64,000 nucleotides of DNA from UBA4744 sp963718995 (GTDB taxonomy: Bacteria; Actinomycetota; Acidimicrobiia; Spongiisociales; UBA4744). This document shows positions 1 to 10,726 of the stretch, in pieces (position 1 is the first letter of the stretch; each line of letters opens with the position of its first letter). The stretch lies in assembly GCA_963718995.1 (NCBI GenBank), contig CAVRAP010000012.1:67739-131738 (forward strand). The letters run 5' to 3'. The position numbers and the translations under genes are program-made. The notes beneath the pieces were generated by a model. It saw only the letters and a program-made list of their open reading frames with translations. It searched no databases and had not been told where the DNA came from.

Positions 1-344
1 GTAGCCAGGATGGCGTCGTACGTTCTGGCGTATTTCAGCTTGAAGAAGATATTGAACGTCGATTCGTACACGGCCCCGTTCATGGCCGCCGAGGCCAGCA
101 GAGCCGGAGCAACATAGGCGGCATAGGTAACCGGGTTTCCATCCGGACCGGTGACATCGCCGACCAATGCACCGATCCCGATGCCGATCGAGAACAGGTA
201 GAACAGCGGCTCGAAAAAGCCGGAGAACACGACCACCCACATACGCCGGTAGACGAGGAAGTTCCTTTCGAGCAGATGGCGGGCGCGCCGACCGCCGAGA
301 GCTGCAACGGGTACGACTCGCGAGATCAGGGTCCCCGACGTCAT
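1..344 (-). CDS. ABC-2 type transporter permease, partial (runs off window start)
   Basis: Reading from an ATG at 344 gives a hydrophobic protein with an N-terminal cytoplasmic stretch (ERNFLVYRRMW) followed by a membrane segment (FFEPLFYLFSIGIGIGALVG), closely parallel to the neighbouring permease at 341-1120. It is therefore the second membrane subunit of the same drug/lipid or polysaccharide-type exporter. Its ATG overlaps the TGA of the upstream permease in an ATGA, so the two are probably translationally coupled. Only about 114 codons are present; the C-terminal half lies beyond base 1. The substrate cannot be told from sequence. Confidence 0.85.
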   Translation of the reverse strand, partial: MTSGTLISRVVPVAALGGRRARHLLERNFLVYRRMWVVVFSGFFEPLFYLFSIGIGIGALVGDVTGPDGNPVTYAAYVAPALLASAAMNGAVYESTFNIFFKLKYARTYDAILA

Positions 345-1120
345 TGCCGGAGCTTCCGGTTGAAGGTGTGGAAGGCGACCAGGGTGCCGCCGACTATCCA
401 GGCCAGCAAGTAGCCGACATGGATGAACGGCGACCAAGTCGTCGGGATTCCCAGCGCCAGACTTCGGGCCAGCTCAACGCCGTGCCACAACGGCACCACA
501 TTGGCCAGCGGTTGGAGCCAATCCGGCAGCTGGGAGATCGGGAAGAAGGTTCCGGAGAAGAGAAACATCGGAACGATCCCGAATCGGAATAACGTAGACA
601 GACCGGTGTCGCTGTCCAGATACGCCGCGTACGCCGTCGTAGCAGCCGCAAAGGCGAGGCCGGTGAGCACTGCCGGGACCACCGCCCATGCTCCCGCCCA
701 TGATTCCACGGCCCCGAACGCCGCCATGATGGCCACGAAAACGATCGATACAAACGCCAGCCGAACGGCGACCCACCCGAGATGCCCGACGACCAGATCT
801 CGCACCCCGACCGGGGTGGCCAGCGTGGCGTGGTATGTCTTGGTCCACTTGATACCGGCCATCACCGGCCAGGACCCGTCGCCCGCCCCGGTCTGCATCG
901 CGGTTGCAACCAGCAGGCCAGGTGCCAGAAAGGCCAGATAGCTCAAACCACCCAGGTTCGCCACGCCGGCACCGTTATCCACCAACGAACCCAGCCCGAT
1001 CCCCATCGCCAGCAGGTAGAGGACGGGACTGAAGAACGTGGAGATCACGCTTCCGCGCCACGTGCGCCGGTACACCAGGGCGTGCGCTTCAACGACGCGG
1101 GCAACCGCCGGGAACGCCAT
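341..1120 (-). CDS. ABC-2 type transporter permease
   Basis: A 259-residue integral membrane protein of the ABC-2 (DrrB/NodJ-like) family, with about six hydrophobic segments. The N-terminal motif VYRRTWRGSVISTFFSPVLYLLAMGIGLG is the conserved entry into the first helix, and the family's FLFSGTFFPI loop is near residue 190. It should form the membrane channel with the ATPase at 1120-2052 and the second permease at 1-344. Its start ATG shares one base with the TGA of the ATPase gene (TGATG), so the three genes form a tight operon transcribed leftward. The pairing of two permeases with one ATPase suggests a heterodimeric pore. Substrate unknown. Confidence 0.9.
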   Translation of the reverse strand: MAFPAVARVVEAHALVYRRTWRGSVISTFFSPVLYLLAMGIGLGSLVDNGAGVANLGGLSYLAFLAPGLLVATAMQTGAGDGSWPVMAGIKWTKTYHATLATPVGVRDLVVGHLGWVAVRLAFVSIVFVAIMAAFGAVESWAGAWAVVPAVLTGLAFAAATTAYAAYLDSDTGLSTLFRFGIVPMFLFSGTFFPISQLPDWLQPLANVVPLWHGVELARSLALGIPTTWSPFIHVGYLLAWIVGGTLVAFHTFNRKLRQ

Positions 1121-2052
1121 CAGTCCACCAGCGTCCTGCCCGTTAATCGCAGGAAAACGTCTTCGAGCGTCGAGCGGCGTACCACCACACTCTCGGGCTG
1201 AAGACCGCGACCGTTTGCTTCGGCGGCCGCCTGGTCGCCGTCGTCGGTGTAGAGCAACACCCGATCCGGCAGAACCTCGGTCCGCTTGGCCAGACCGTCC
1301 AGGCGATCGAGGATCGTTTCCTGCACGCCGACCGGGAAGCGCATCTCCAGGACCTCACGAGTCGAATACTCCTCGATCAAGCGACGGGGCGACCCTTCGG
1401 CAACGATCTTGCCTTTGTCCATGATGACGAGACGGTCACAGAGTTGCTCGGCTTCGTCCATGTAGTGGGTGGTGATGATCAGCGTCACCCCCTGTTGCTT
1501 GAGCCGGTACAGGCGATCCCAGAGGACGTGCCGGGCCTGGGGATCCAGCCCGGTGGTTGGTTCGTCGAGGATCAACAACTCCGGTTGGTTGATCAACGCG
1601 CGGGCGATGGTCAACCGCCGTTTCATCCCACCTGAGAGAGGCTCGACCTTGTCGTCGCGCCTCTCCGACAGTTGCGCAAAGTCCAGCAACTCGGTGATCC
1701 GTTCCCGGATGACAGGCCGGGGCAGATCGAAGTAGCGCCCGTAGATGAGCAGGTTCTCGGCAACCGACAGCTCCGTGTCCAGCGTGTCGTCTTGAGGAAC
1801 GACACCCAACCGCATGCGAATCTCCGGGCCGTCCACCGCCGGGTCCATCCCCAGGACCTGAAGGTAGCCATCAGAAATCGGGCTGACGGCACCGATCATG
1901 CGCATCGCCGACGTCTTCCCGGCGCCGTTGGGACCGAGAAAGCCGAACGACTCACCGCGCGCCACCTCGAAATCGACAGCATCGACGGCGGTGAGATCTC
2001 CGAACTTCTTCGTGAGCGAGCGAGCTTCGACCAGGGGCATGACGTTTGACAT
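1120..2052 (-). CDS. ABC transporter ATP-binding protein (DrrA/NodI-like)
   Basis: A 310-residue nucleotide-binding subunit that would energise the ABC-2 permeases next to it. Walker A (GPNGAGKTS) is near residues 40-48, the signature LSGGMKRR near 139-146 and Walker B LLILDEPTTGLD near 159-170, followed by the H-loop in IITTHYMDEAE. The C-terminal ~90 residues are the extension typical of DrrA/NodI ATPases (DUF4162-like). All catalytic motifs are intact. An alternative in-frame ATG four codons downstream (MPLVEARSL) is also plausible as the start. It is the first gene of the operon and lies about 110 bp from the end of asnS, separated by a hairpin. Confidence 0.93.
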   Translation of the reverse strand: MSNVMPLVEARSLTKKFGDLTAVDAVDFEVARGESFGFLGPNGAGKTSAMRMIGAVSPISDGYLQVLGMDPAVDGPEIRMRLGVVPQDDTLDTELSVAENLLIYGRYFDLPRPVIRERITELLDFAQLSERRDDKVEPLSGGMKRRLTIARALINQPELLILDEPTTGLDPQARHVLWDRLYRLKQQGVTLIITTHYMDEAEQLCDRLVIMDKGKIVAEGSPRRLIEEYSTREVLEMRFPVGVQETILDRLDGLAKRTEVLPDRVLLYTDDGDQAAAEANGRGLQPESVVVRRSTLEDVFLRLTGRTLVD

Positions 2053-2115
2053 TAGTGATGGGGTGGTTCTTTGCTTGGTGGGAACGATCCCCCTCCGTCG
2101 AGCCCTCTGGGCTCG

Positions 2116-2163
2116 CCACCTCTCCCCATCTCGACGAGCTTCGCTCGTCAGGGGGAGCGGTGG
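2116..2163. terminator. Nested inverted repeat after asnS (terminator or REP-like element)
   Basis: An outer imperfect stem (CCACCTCTCCCC at 2116-2127 against GGGGGAGCGGTGG at 2151-2163) encloses a perfect 7-bp inner hairpin GACGAGC-TTC-GCTCGTC. It sits directly after the asnS stop (2165, minus strand). There is no clear T-tract. A second element with the same outer CCTCCCC/GGGGAGG arms and a GCTTCGC-type loop occurs after the sigma-factor gene near 12337, so this may be a dispersed palindromic family that also serves as a terminator. Confidence 0.55.
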
Positions 2164-2164
2164 G

Positions 2165-3559
2165 CTAGAACTCTGCGTTGTTGGGGGTGCGGGGGAAGGC
2201 GATCACGTCGCGGATGTTCTGCATTCCGGTGGCGAACTGGACCAGGCGTTCGAACCCGAGCCCAAAACCGGCGTGCGGAACACTGCCGAAGCGGCGCAAG
2301 TCGGTGTACCACCAGTAGTTGGCCACATCGAGTCCCTTTCGTTCGAGGCTATCGACGAGCACCTCGAGTCGCTCCTCACGCTGACTGCCCCCGATGATCT
2401 CGCCAACGCCCGGGACGAGAACGTCGAGTGCTGCGACGGTCTTGTCATCATCGTTGCGGCGCATATAGAAAGCTTTGATGTCGACCGGGTAGTCGGTAAC
2501 GATGACCGGTCGACCGAACACCGTCTCCGTCAAATAGCGCTCATGTTCAGACTGAAGGTCACTCCCCCATCGAACGGGAAACTCGAAGTCGGTTTTCGCC
2601 TTCTCCAGAACCTCGATGGCCTGCCCGTAGGTGATACGTTCGAAATCCTGGTCGGCAACCGAACGAAGCCGTTCGAGCAACTCTTTGTCGACCCACTGGT
2701 TGAAGAACTCGAGATCCCGGGTGTTGTTCTCCAGCAGCTGCCTGAACAGGAAGCGGAGGTAGTCCTCAGCCAGATCGGCATTGTCGACGTTGTCGGCAAA
2801 GGCCATTTCCGGTTCGATCATCCAGAATTCGGCAAGGTGGCGCCTGGTGTTGGAGTTCTCTGATCGGAACGTTGGCCCGAATGTGTAGACGTTGCCCAGA
2901 GCGCTCGCGTAGGTCTCGGCTTCCAGCTGCCCGCTGACCGTCAGGAAGGTGGCCCGCCCGAAGAAGTCTTGGGCGAAATCAACCTGGTCCTGATCGGTTC
3001 GAGGCGGAGAACCAGGGTCGAGGGTGGTGACGCGGAACATGTCACCCGCCCCTTCCGCGTCGCTCCCGGTGATGATCGGCGTGTGGAGATAGAGGAAATC
3101 GCGTTCCTGAAAGTATCGATGCGTCGATGCAGCCAAAGCGTTTCGAACGTGGGTCACGGCACCAAACGTGTTGGTTCGGGGTCGAAGATGAGCCAGTTCG
3201 CGCAGCCGCTCAAAGGAAATGCGCTTCTTCTGAAGCGGGTAGTCCTCGGGATCGGCAAAGCCGTGGACGACCAGCTCGGTTGCCCGTAGCTCGACCCGCT
3301 GCCCGGTGCCCGGCGACTCGACCAATGCTCCGGTGGCGGCCACCGCCGCACCAGTATGCAAGCGCTGCACCTCGGACTCGTAGTTGGACAGAGAACCGTC
3401 GGCAATCACCTGCAGACCATCGAAGCTGGAGCCGTCGTTCACCTCGAGGAACGAGAATCCACCTTTTGAATCGCGCCTCGTCCGAACCCACCCGGCCACC
3501 GTTACGATCGCGCCAAAGTCGTCGCGCCGGAGTACATGCTTGATGAGTTCGCGCTTCAT
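2165..3559 (-). CDS. asnS: asparagine--tRNA ligase
   Basis: Class IIb aminoacyl-tRNA synthetase charging tRNA-Asn. From ATG 3559 (MKRELIKHVL) the protein is 464 residues, matching the usual bacterial length of about 466. An OB-fold anticodon-binding domain (VTVAGWVRTRRDSKGGFSF) occupies roughly residues 15-100. The catalytic core has motif 2 (FRSENSNTRRHLAEFWMIEPE) and motif 3 (GFGLGFERLV), and ends in the characteristic RTPNNAEF. The chosen start has AGAAGG six bases upstream; an upstream in-frame extension to 3619 lacks family similarity. Asn rather than Asp specificity follows from overall motif wording (SEN, MIEPEMAF). Confidence 0.95.
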   Translation of the reverse strand: MKRELIKHVLRRDDFGAIVTVAGWVRTRRDSKGGFSFLEVNDGSSFDGLQVIADGSLSNYESEVQRLHTGAAVAATGALVESPGTGQRVELRATELVVHGFADPEDYPLQKKRISFERLRELAHLRPRTNTFGAVTHVRNALAASTHRYFQERDFLYLHTPIITGSDAEGAGDMFRVTTLDPGSPPRTDQDQVDFAQDFFGRATFLTVSGQLEAETYASALGNVYTFGPTFRSENSNTRRHLAEFWMIEPEMAFADNVDNADLAEDYLRFLFRQLLENNTRDLEFFNQWVDKELLERLRSVADQDFERITYGQAIEVLEKAKTDFEFPVRWGSDLQSEHERYLTETVFGRPVIVTDYPVDIKAFYMRRNDDDKTVAALDVLVPGVGEIIGGSQREERLEVLVDSLERKGLDVANYWWYTDLRRFGSVPHAGFGLGFERLVQFATGMQNIRDVIAFPRTPNNAEF

Positions 3560-3738
3560 GGAGAGCCTTCTGTCATATCGGAGTTGCGGCCACGATAGAA
3601 GGCCGGCCCTGAGAACCACGACCCGGGCGGGACCCGCCTTGGATGAGTCCGGGTATCGCCGGGTTGGGGTCGCAACGACCGGCGAGGAGACAGGTAACGT
3701 AGCGGGTAATCGACAAGGGCACGACTTTGGAAAACAAG

Positions 3739-6700
3739 ATGCTGAAATCGGTCATCGACATCGTCGGCGAACGAAGCCCCCACGGAAGAGCTATCGAATC
3801 TCTCGGCATTTGCGGAAGCTTACATTCGCCGTTTCCCGGACGACGGTGGTGTCCGTGCTGACCCCTCGCGAGTGCTATGACCAGATCGACGATCTCTACG
3901 AGTTCATCAAGAAGCGCCCGGACCGCACCGGCACGGTGCGTGTTTTCGTGCCGAGCCGCAGCCGGCAAGGCTACGAGACCGGCGCGTCGGTCGTTGAGCT
4001 CATCGTCGACGACGGGCCGTTCCTGGTCGATTCGATAACGGCGGAGATCCAAGCACGGGGGATCGCCATTAAGCGAGCGCTGCACCCGGTTATCGGTGTG
4101 GATCGCGGGACGAAGAAGGACATCTCACCGAAGTCATGAACGCCAGGGGCGCCCGACGCAAGGAGTCGGTCCAGCACTACGAACTCGACCGGCCTCTCGA
4201 CGATGAAGAAGCCGAGCTGGAAGCGGCGCTTCGAGACGTCCTCTCACCGATATCCATGCGCGTCGGTTCGTGACTTTGAGCCGATGACGCGGGCCGTCGA
4301 CCGCATGGTCGGCGTCGCCGAGGCGGGCACGGGCCAGGTATCCGGTCGAGGACATCTACGAAACAACGTCCTTTCTCCGCTGGCTCCTCGACGGCAATTT
4401 CGTCTTTCTTGGTTATCGTGAGTACCGGATCAGCGGCTCAGGGCCAGAACGTGCGCTGTCAGTGGTTCCCGGGTCCGGGCTGGGTATACTCGGCGACCAC
4501 AACGAGTCCGCCTTCGCCGAGCCCAGGCTCCTGAGCGAACTGTCGGAGGCCCGTCGCCGCCGATATGAAGAGGGCGGACTGCTGGTGATTCCAAAACCAA
4601 CCGTGTTCGACAGTCCATCGACGATCGAAGATGGACTACATCGGTGTCCGCCATGTCGACCCTGATGGAGAGGTCGTCGGCGAGGCGCTGCCTGATCGGG
4701 TCTGTTCACATCAAAGATGTACATGACCAGGGCAACCCAGATACCTCTCCTGCATCGCAAACTCGATCAGATCATCGAAGCCGAAGACCTCATCGATGGC
4801 TCCCACGATCACAAACTGGCCATCCAGCTCTTCGAGAGCTTCCCCAAAGACGAACTGTTTGCCACACCGACCGAAGGAATCCGCCAGGCCATCGCTGAGC
4901 TTCTGACGCTGGAGGAGGACCAACAGGTCAGGCTCATCATCCGTCGGGACCTCCTCAACGAACCATCTCTCTGCTGGTTTCACTACCGCGCGACCGTTTC
5001 AACGCAGATCTTCGCAAGGATCTCCAGGAGCTGTTCCGGGAGCGGTTCCAGGCTGCCTCGGTTGACTACCGACTCGCCCTTGGTGATACCGGGAATGCCC
5101 GCATCCACTTCACCGTATGGGTCGGCGAAGGCAAACTCCCCGACGTCTCGATCCCCGATCTCGAAAGAGAGGTCGTGGCGATGACCCGCACTTGGCAGGA
5201 CCGGGTGATGGACGTTCTCACCTCACGGTTCGGCCAGGATCGGGGCCTCGCTCTCGGCGAGAAGTGGGTCGACCGTATGCCCAACTACTACACAACATCC
5301 GTGCCGATCGAGCTCACTCCAGGCGACATGCTGAGGCTCGATGAGCTGTCAGACGAGCGCCCGGTGGTGGTTGGGTTGCAGAACGAACCCGAGTCACAGG
5401 AACAACTCACCCGGGTTGCCATCTATCGACTCGAGGGCAAACGGCCTCTTTCCGATCTCATGCCCATCCTGGAAGCCCTGGGTTTCTACGTGATCGAAGA
5501 GGTGCCCTTCCGGTTAATGGGTGGTGACGAGCAACCGTTCATCCACGACTTCGGCGTGCTTGGAGCCGACCGCCGTCCGATCGATCCTGACCGATGGCAC
5601 CGAGCGTATCGCCGAGACCATCGAGGCGATCATTCACGGCCGGGCCGAGTCCGACTCGCTCAATCGCTTGATCGTCCTCAGCGACCTCACCTACAGCCAG
5701 GTGGGCATCCTGCGTGCCTATCGCACCTACTGGCAACGGGTTGGACCCGGCTTCACCGCCGAGTACATGAACGAAGCGTTGGTCGACCATCCCGCTATCG
5801 CCACCAAGTTGGTGGAGTTGTTCGAGGCCCGTTTCGACCCGAATCGCGAGGCGGAAGACACGAAACGCCGTGCGCACAGAGATCCTGGCCGACCTCGATG
5901 CGGTGGAGTCACTCGACCAGGACCGCATTCTGCGGGGCTTTCTCGGCGTGATCGTGGCAACGCTCCGGACCAACGCCTACCGGCCCGACTGCCAATCGCT
6001 CAGCTTCAAATTCGACGTCGGCCTCAGTCCCGGGCATGCCGAAGCCGTATCCCCTCTACGAGATCTTCGTGTACGCCCCCGAGGTCGAGGGGATCCACCT
6101 GCGAGGCGGCATGGTGGCCCGCGGCGGTATCCGCTGGTCGACCCGCAAGGAGGACTACCGCACCGAGGTGCTCGGCCTGATGAAAGCCCAGATGACCAAG
6201 AACGCCGTCATCGTGCCGACCGGCTCCAAAGGGCGGATTCGTGCTGCGCAACGCAACGTCGAACCCGCCGAGCTCAAGGACGCGGTCAAGAACGCCTACC
6301 TCATGTTCATGCGTGGCCTGCTCGACGTCACCGACAATCTGGTCGGCGGCCGGGTGGTGCACCCGCCGGGCGTGCGGGTCCACGACGGCGACGATCCGTA
6401 CCTCGTCGTTGCCGCCGACAAAGGCACCGCCACCTTCTCCGATACCGCCAACGAGCTTGCCGCCGAGTACGGGTTCTGGCTCGGTGATGCCTTCGCCTCG
6501 GGAGGTTCGGCCGGATACGACCACAAGGCACTCGGCATCACGGCCCGGGGTGCATGGGAGTCGGTGAAATGGCACTTCCGGGCGCTGGGACGGGACATCG
6601 TCCGACCGATCCGTTCACCGTGGTCGGCATCGGCGACATGTCCGGCGACGTGTTCGGCAACGGGATGCTGCTCTCCGAACAGATCCGGCTCGTTGCGGCC

Positions 6701-8510
6701 TTCGATCACCGCCACATCTTCATCGATCCCGATCCCGACCCGGCGGTGAGCTTTCGTCGAGCGGCACCGACTGTTCGACCTGCCCGGTTCTTCCTGGGAC
6801 TCTACGACAAAGCGCTGATCTCCACCGGTGGCGGTGTTTTGCCGCGAACGGCGAAAAGCATCGAGCTCACTCCGCACAGGCGCGACGTGCTTCGGAACTC
6901 GACGCCACCACGCTGCACCCCAGACGATCTCATGAAGGCCATTCTGCAAGCCCCGGTCGATCTGCTGTGGAATGGCGGCATCGGCACCTACGTCAAGGCC
7001 ACCGGCGGAATCGCACGAGGCGGTCGGCGACCGCATCAACGATGCCATCCGGGTCGACGGCAAGGACCTTCGCTGCAGGGTCGTCGGCGAGGGCGGCAAC
7101 CTGGGCTTCACCCAGCGGGGCCGCATCGAATACGCCCTGGCCGGTGGCCGGATCAACACCGACTTCATCGACAATTCCGGCGGCGTCCACTGCTCCGACC
7201 GGGAGGTCAACCTGAAGATCCTGCTCGGCATGGCCGAGGAACGGGGCGATCTGGATCGGGCCGGGAGAGACGAACTGGTCGCCAGATGGCCGACGACGTC
7301 GTCGCAGCCATCCTCTACGACAACTTCCTCCAGGCCCAGATCCTCTCCCAGGAAGTCGAGGCATCGGCCGGTCGTCTCGAAGCCTACGAAGACCTGATGC
7401 AGAGCCTCGAGAGCGAAGAGTTGCTGGATCGAGAGATCGAACAGCTCCCAACTTCCGACGAGATCACGGAACGGGTCCGAACCGGCCTCGGCCTGACCAG
7501 CCCGGAACTGGCGGTCTTGCTGGCCTACGCCAAACGGAGCCTCACGGAAGCGCTGCTGGACTCAGATCTGCCGGACTGGCCCACCTTTGAAGACGACCTG
7601 CCCGGCTACTTCCCGGGTCCGGTGATTGAACGCTACCCGGATCTGATCGCGCTCCATCCTCTGCGACGCGAAACTCATCGCGACCATGGTCGCCAACGAA
7701 ATCATCAACTCCCTCGGGATCACGTTCATATCGCGACTCACCGCCGAAACCGGGAAAGATCCAGCCGACGTGGTTCGCTGCTACCGAATTGCCCGAGATG
7801 TGACTGCCGCCGAAGATCGATGGGATCCCATTGAGGCTTTGGTCGGCACCATCGAGCCAAACCTGCAAAGCGAACTCATGGGAGGCGTCGACTGGCTGGT
7901 TGAAGCCATCGCCCGCTGGTATCTCGCCCATACAGGAGTCGAACCGATGGCCGGAGCGATTGAAGCAGCCCGGGCGGCTTTCCAGGAGATCTCCGAAGCT
8001 CTCCCGGACATCGGGCCCGTCCAATGGAGAACTGAACGGAGTCTCGTCGTTGAGCAATTGGTGAAGAGAGGCGTGCCGGAGTCCGTTGCCTATCGACACG
8101 CCTACCAGGGCGAACTCGCCCATGCGCCCGATATCATCGACCTGGCCCATATCACCGGAAGACCCATCCGCGGAGTGGCCCGGGTGTTCTTCCTCCTCGG
8201 CCAGCTTTTCGGGATCAACTGGCTCGAAGCGCGAGTTGATCAGCTTCCAGCCGCATCCCGCTGGCACCGACGGGCGATTCAGGCGGTCGATGAAGAACTG
8301 CTCTCACTCCGCCGCGAGCTGGCCGAGCGGGTCATCAGCGAATCGGCCGCCGACTCCAATCCCCAGGAAGCGATGGAGGCGTACCTCAGCACTCGGGGAA
8401 GCGCGCACGATCGGCTCACCCGGTTCATGAGCTCGCTTGCTATTGACGGCGTTGACGATGTGGCGTCGGTGATTGTGGCTATTCGCCAAATCAGAGCGCT
8501 GGTCGGGTAG
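3739..8510 (+). pseudogene. NAD-specific glutamate dehydrogenase (large Bac_GDH family), multiply frameshifted
   Basis: The 4.8 kb encode, in order, almost the whole of a ~1,590-residue NAD-GDH of the large bacterial class (oxidative deamination of glutamate to 2-oxoglutarate). Recognisable blocks include FAEAYIRRFP (3800s), VDDGPFLVDSITAEI (4000s), FLRWLLDGNFVFLGYREY (4370s), RGGMVARGGIRWSTRKEDYRTE (6100s), VVGIGDMSGDVFGNGML (6610s), KALISTGGGVLPR (6810s), WNGGIGTYVKA (6970s), VVGEGGNLGFTQ (7080s) and the long C-terminal domain to 8510. These blocks alternate among all three plus frames; I count at least 14 frame switches, for example near 3780 (a C5 run), 3875, 4122, 4255, 4335, 4630, 4695, 4962, 5572, 5865, 6030, 6595, 7010, 7275 and 7660. 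I see few nonsense substitutions inside blocks and codon usage stays normal, so indel error or very recent decay are both possible. Confidence 0.88.
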
Positions 8511-8739
8511 CCAAGCGCAGCTTCGCCGGTGCCGGTTGTCGGCGATCACGTGAAAGGCGACCGGAGCGGTTCGACCGAACCCTCACCAGGTCACTAGTCA
8601 CTTCGCGACCTGGAAGAACTGCCCGCGAGGGTTCTCAACCTGCTGACGATGACATATTCGATCATCGTACGAAAGGCAAACAAATGGCAGTGTCGCTGGG
8701 AGGCGCCAACCGGAAACCTGGCATTGCGCTCGGGTTGAG

Positions 8740-10726
8740 TTGGGACCACGGGAAACGGACTATCGCACGGCGGCACTGGTGGTGGCCTTGCTGGTCGCCG
8801 TTGCGTTGACCCTACCCGCGCCTTCGTCGGCATCTGCCTCCGCTTCTCCCCTGGTTCCCGTCATCGTCCGGGAAGTCCCGGGATCGGGTGAAACGGCCGA
8901 GAACCTGGTTGAAGCGTTTGGTGGACGGGTTGGAGATCGACTCCAGATCATCAGCGGTTTCGCGGCCGAGATCCCCTCGGCCATGATTTCTAGCCTGGCT
9001 GCAGATCCGGCCGTGTTCTCGGTGACGCCGGACACCAAGGTCCGGTTGATGGATTTCGGCACTGAGTTCGAGACGGAGACCACAGATACCCTTACCCGAG
9101 GATCGTACGATAGACGCGGCCTACTCCGACGACGACGCAGCTGAGCTCGAGTTGGTACAGGCCGGCACCACCCTGACCACCACGACCCAATTTGGCGATT
9201 CGATGGCGCTCTCGCCGGGCCCGATGCCCAGCCTCTTCCCCACCGCCACCTCGAGCCTCAGGACGGTTTCGAAAACCGCTCCCCCCGGCTGGATGGCTCT
9301 GGTCAACGACGCCACCGGAGCGATGGACTTCTGGGCGAAAGGCTTCACCGGGTCCGGTGTCGATGTCGCATTGATCGATTCGGGCATTAGCCCCGTTGCA
9401 GGCATCAAGCTGGCCGGCAAGGTCGTCAACGGTCTCGATATCTCCTTCGAGTCCCAAGCCAAGAATCTCGGCTATCTCGATACCTACGGGCACGGCACCC
9501 ATATGGCAGGGATCATCGCCGGCCGCGACAGTCTCACCGACCCCCTCAGCGCCCAGAAAGCGGGCGAGTTCGTTGGAATCGCTCCCGGTGCACGCATCTT
9601 GAACGTCAAGGTGGCCGATGCCAACGGTGCGGTCGATGTCTCCCAGGTGATTGCAGCCATCGATTGGGTCGTCCAGCACCGCAACGACCGTGGCCTCAAC
9701 ATCAGGGTGTTGAACCTCTCCTTCGGAACCGACGGAACCCAGCAGTACACGCTCGATCCCCTGGCCTATGCCGTGCAGATGGCGTGGGATAGCGGCATAG
9801 TCGTGGTGGTGGCGGCAGGCAACGACGGCAATTCGGCTGCGCTGCGCAATCCGGCATTCAACCCCTACGTAATCGCGGTGGGAGCCAGCGATACCGGCGG
9901 CACCGAACGCGCCAAAGACGACTTCGTCACAGATTTTACCAACTGCGGCACCGACGATCGTCATGTCGATCTCGTCGCCCCGGGAAGATCGATCGAGAGC
10001 CTCCGGGTCCCCGGCTCGTCGGCCGACGTCAAATACCCGTCTGCCGTGGTCGACCAGCGTTTCTTCAAAGGCAGCGGTACCTCCCAGTCGGCAGCCGTCG
10101 TTTCGGGAGCGGCGGCCCTGGTCATCGATCAACGGCCCGGCATCACGCCCGATCAGGTCAAGGCTCTTCTGATGGAATCGGCCCAGACCCTGAAGAACTC
10201 GTCGACCACCTGCCAGGGCGCCGGGTCTTTGAGTCTCGGCAAGGCGCTGAAGACGGCAACCCCTCAAGCCTCACAGAAGTACAGCGCCCCGTCCGGCACC
10301 GGGTTGCTCGACCTGGCCAGAGGGTCGGCCAAGCTGATCGACGGCAAGATGATCCTTGAAGGTGAGCAGGACATCTTCGGAGTGAAGTTCGACAGTGCCT
10401 CATGGTCGACCGCCGCGGCGCAAAGCGCCAGCTGGTCTGGTGGAACCTGGAACGGATCGAGCTGGTCGGGGACAGGCTGGTATTCCAAGAGCTGGTCCGG
10501 AGCGAGCTGGTCCAGTGCCTCCTGGTCGAGCGCCTCCTGGTCCGGAGCGAGCTGGTCCAGTGCCTCCTGGTCGAGCGCCTCCTGGTCCGGAGCGAGCTGG
10601 TCGAGTGCCAGCTGGTCCGGGGCGAGCTGGTCGAGTGCCTCCTGGAGCAGCAACGTCTGGTCGTCGAAGTCGTGGGGCAACGTGTTCACCACGATGAGTA
10701 AATCCTGGGGCTACACGTTCCAGTAG
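8740..10726 (+). CDS. Secreted S8 (subtilisin-like) serine protease with Trp-Ser repeat tail; one frameshift near 9090-9105
   Basis: The first block (8740-~9095) has a signal-peptide-like segment (AALVVALLVAVALTLPAPSSASA) and an inhibitor-I9-like propeptide. The second block (from ~9100, different frame) carries the protease domain: Asp in VDVALIDSGIS, His in YGHGTHMAGIIAG and Ser in GSGTSQSAAVVSGAAALV, so the triad is complete. A ~110-residue C-terminal tail is built of short SxASW/SGASW repeats. The two blocks join smoothly if one indel near 9090-9105 is assumed (PEDRTIDAAYSDDD precedes the second block). The start is uncertain: TTG 8740 has no obvious ribosome site, while an ATG at 8684 preceded by GAAAGG is in another frame, hinting at a further indel. 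Exported, probably cell-surface. Confidence 0.85.

Noticed and set aside
3739..8510. Programmed ribosomal frameshifting in the glutamate dehydrogenase
   Set aside because: More than a dozen shifts in both directions without a common slippery motif cannot be a programmed mechanism.
9092..10267. 391-codon minus-strand frame opposite the S8 protease
   Set aside because: It lies opposite the catalytic domain with an intact triad and has no domain of its own.
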